Assembly (NCBI GenBank): GCA_002069025.1
Contig: MWBK01000120.1
Location: 13,566-77,565 of the forward strand
Length of the DNA stretch: 64,000 nucleotides
Source: Bacteroidetes bacterium ADurb.Bin302
Lineage (GTDB): Bacteria > Bacteroidota > Bacteroidia > Bacteroidales > Paludibacteraceae
Reading direction: 5' to 3'
Shown here: positions 62,845 through 64,000 of the stretch, piece by piece
How the letters are laid out: every line of letters begins with the position of its first letter
How positions within the stretch are numbered: position 1 is the first letter of the stretch
Made by a program: the position numbers and the translations under genes
The notes under the pieces: model-generated
What the model saw: only the letters and a program-made list of their open reading frames with translations
Databases searched by the model: none
Told to the model about the DNA's origin: nothing

Positions 62845-64000
62845 TGTGCCAACCAGTTTTCCGGATTGTTAATAGATTTATCCTTCCACACTTGGAAATA
62901 TAACACAGTCTTATTATCCTCATCTGGATCTGAATATATTTTTCCTATTGTCTGTTTCAATGATACCTTATCACCAACTTTTACGTTAACCTTAGTAAGA
63001 TTCGCATATACTGTTCTATAAAGACCATGTTTAATAATAACAGCGTTATTACTACCCGGTATAGAGAAGCATTGTGTTACCTCTCCTTCAAAAACAGAAC
63101 GCGCATTTGAGCCACTAGGACATTGAATATATATACCTTTGTTATTTGTTGTAACACGCTCTAAAACAGGATGCGGTTGTATTCCGAAACTTCCCACTAC
63201 AATCCCTTTTTCTACAGGCCATGGCAATCTTCCTTGATTCTTTTCAAAATTGCCCGAAACTAATTTTTCTTCTTTTGTTAATACATCATCTACTTTTTTG
63301 CCTTGTTTTATAGATTCTTTTTCAGATTTTCGAGCTTCTTCTGCAATCTTTCTTTCTATTTGAGCATTTAATTGATCTGCAACTTTTTGCTGCTTCTTCA
63401 ATTCTTTGCGTAGGTCTTTCTCTTTTCGTTTTAATTTAGATACCATTACAGAATGCCTATTCTTTTCTGACTGCAGTTTTGAGTTTTCTTGCTTGCGATT
63501 ATTTAAAACATCTAAACGTTTTAAGCGAACTGCTTCAACTTCTTCTAACTTAGCATTAAGTTCCTTCTTTGCCTCTTCTATTTCAACTGCCTTTTTCTTA
63601 CAATACTCTGAATATTGCTGCATGTATCTATACCTTCTATATGATTCTGCAAAATTGCCTGCCGATAAAACAAACATGAGTTTATCAAAATTGCCTTTTT
63701 TATAATATTGGTGATACATTAAGGCTGCATATTCTTTTTTGATAGATTCCAAAGCCTTTTGTTTTGCCGTTGCCTCACTGCGTAAACGCGACAATTGTTG
63801 ATTAATACCATTTATTTCAGCATTCAAAGAATTAATTACAACCTTTCGCTCTTTTATTTCGGCAGACAAAAGATTAACTTTTGTCATAGTTTTGGCGGTA
63901 GTCTCTTTTGTTTCTGAAATAAGATTACTAGTCATCTCTAAGTTCTTCATTGCACGCTCCTTACGTTTTTGCAACTCATCTACAGATTGTGCATTAATAC
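62841..64000 (-). CDS. EnvC-like murein hydrolase activator (5' end beyond window)
   Basis: A periplasmic coiled-coil plus LytM/M23 protein. The frame is open to base 64000 (INAQSVDELQKRKERAMKN), so the signal peptide lies outside the window. Long heptad coiled coils occupy the first two thirds of the visible part (for example LNAEINGINQQLSRLRSEAT and KRKEKDLRKELKKQQKVADQ). The C-terminal M23 domain keeps HPVLERV but lacks the other zinc ligands: NNKGIYI, VYANLT where YAHL is expected, and LYFQVW where HxHFE is expected. It is thus a degenerate LytM domain as in EnvC, which activates amidases under FtsEX control. Confidence 0.88.
   Translation of the reverse strand, partial: INAQSVDELQKRKERAMKNLEMTSNLISETKETTAKTMTKVNLLSAEIKERKVVINSLNAEINGINQQLSRLRSEATAKQKALESIKKEYAALMYHQYYKKGNFDKLMFVLSAGNFAESYRRYRYMQQYSEYCKKKAVEIEEAKKELNAKLEEVEAVRLKRLDVLNNRKQENSKLQSEKNRHSVMVSKLKRKEKDLRKELKKQQKVADQLNAQIERKIAEEARKSEKESIKQGKKVDDVLTKEEKLVSGNFEKNQGRLPWPVEKGIVVGSFGIQPHPVLERVTTNNKGIYIQCPSGSNARSVFEGEVTQCFSIPGSNNAVIIKHGLYRTVYANLTKVNVKVGDKVSLKQTIGKIYSDPDEDNKTVLYFQVWKDKSINNPENWLAH

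Noticed and set aside
1..64000. rRNA operons, CRISPR arrays, phage structural genes, or a full insertion sequence
   Set aside because: No sequence matching these was seen on either strand. The IS3-like palindrome near 61.2 kb is at most a remnant.

Overview
The window looks like chromosomal DNA of an AT-rich Bacteroidales (Bacteroidetes). Evidence: recurrent TAnnTTTG -7 promoter boxes typical of that phylum, a fused SecDF, the DUF3098 and DUF4301 families, a glycogen locus built from a debranching enzyme, a GT4 synthase and a GH57 enzyme, a TonB-dependent receptor, and a secreted GH13 amylase with a type IX secretion C-terminal domain. No rRNA, CRISPR array, integrase or intact insertion sequence is visible.

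Layout. 1-5.6 kb: rpiB (cut by the left edge), aroA, pckA and parE. 5.7-8.6 kb: a small membrane protein, a BASS-type transporter and a TPR lipoprotein. 8.7-16.4 kb: an all-plus-strand accessory island bounded by a perfect 47-bp direct repeat. It holds four half-size membrane proteins resembling the C-terminal half of DUF5687 permeases, one resembling the N-terminal half, a broken C39-peptidase ABC exporter, two ABC ATPases and a decayed lipoprotein gene; a radical SAM/SPASM gene begins right after the second repeat copy. This looks like a peptide-export or bacteriocin-type island that has been rearranged and partly eroded. 17.4-21.1 kb: a secreted alpha-amylase with an FGE-like lipoprotein.

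21.2-30.8 kb: secDF, then a minus-strand operon yfhO-ftsX-DUF3098-uppP-truB-queA (envelope and tRNA modification). 30.9-31.1 kb: two tRNA-Pro genes. 31.2-36 kb: a small secreted hypothetical protein, two tiny proteins, a 1201-aa FN3 surface protein and a Dabb protein. 36.2-42.4 kb: a truncated aldehyde dehydrogenase, a MATE exporter, purT and topA. 42.7-47.4 kb: a periplasmic TPR protein plus outer-membrane barrel pair. 47.4-51.2 kb: aroK, cls, a frameshifted ribD and prmC. 51.3-57.4 kb: the glycogen cluster followed by DUF4301. 57.4-64 kb: a TonB receptor with an unusual N-terminal extension, asnS, a truncated DUF190 gene next to crcB, a glycosyltransferase, and an EnvC-like protein cut by the right edge.

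Broken genes are common: the exporter, the lipoprotein, the aldehyde dehydrogenase, ribD and DUF190. This is either genuine erosion or partly an assembly artefact; read mapping would decide.
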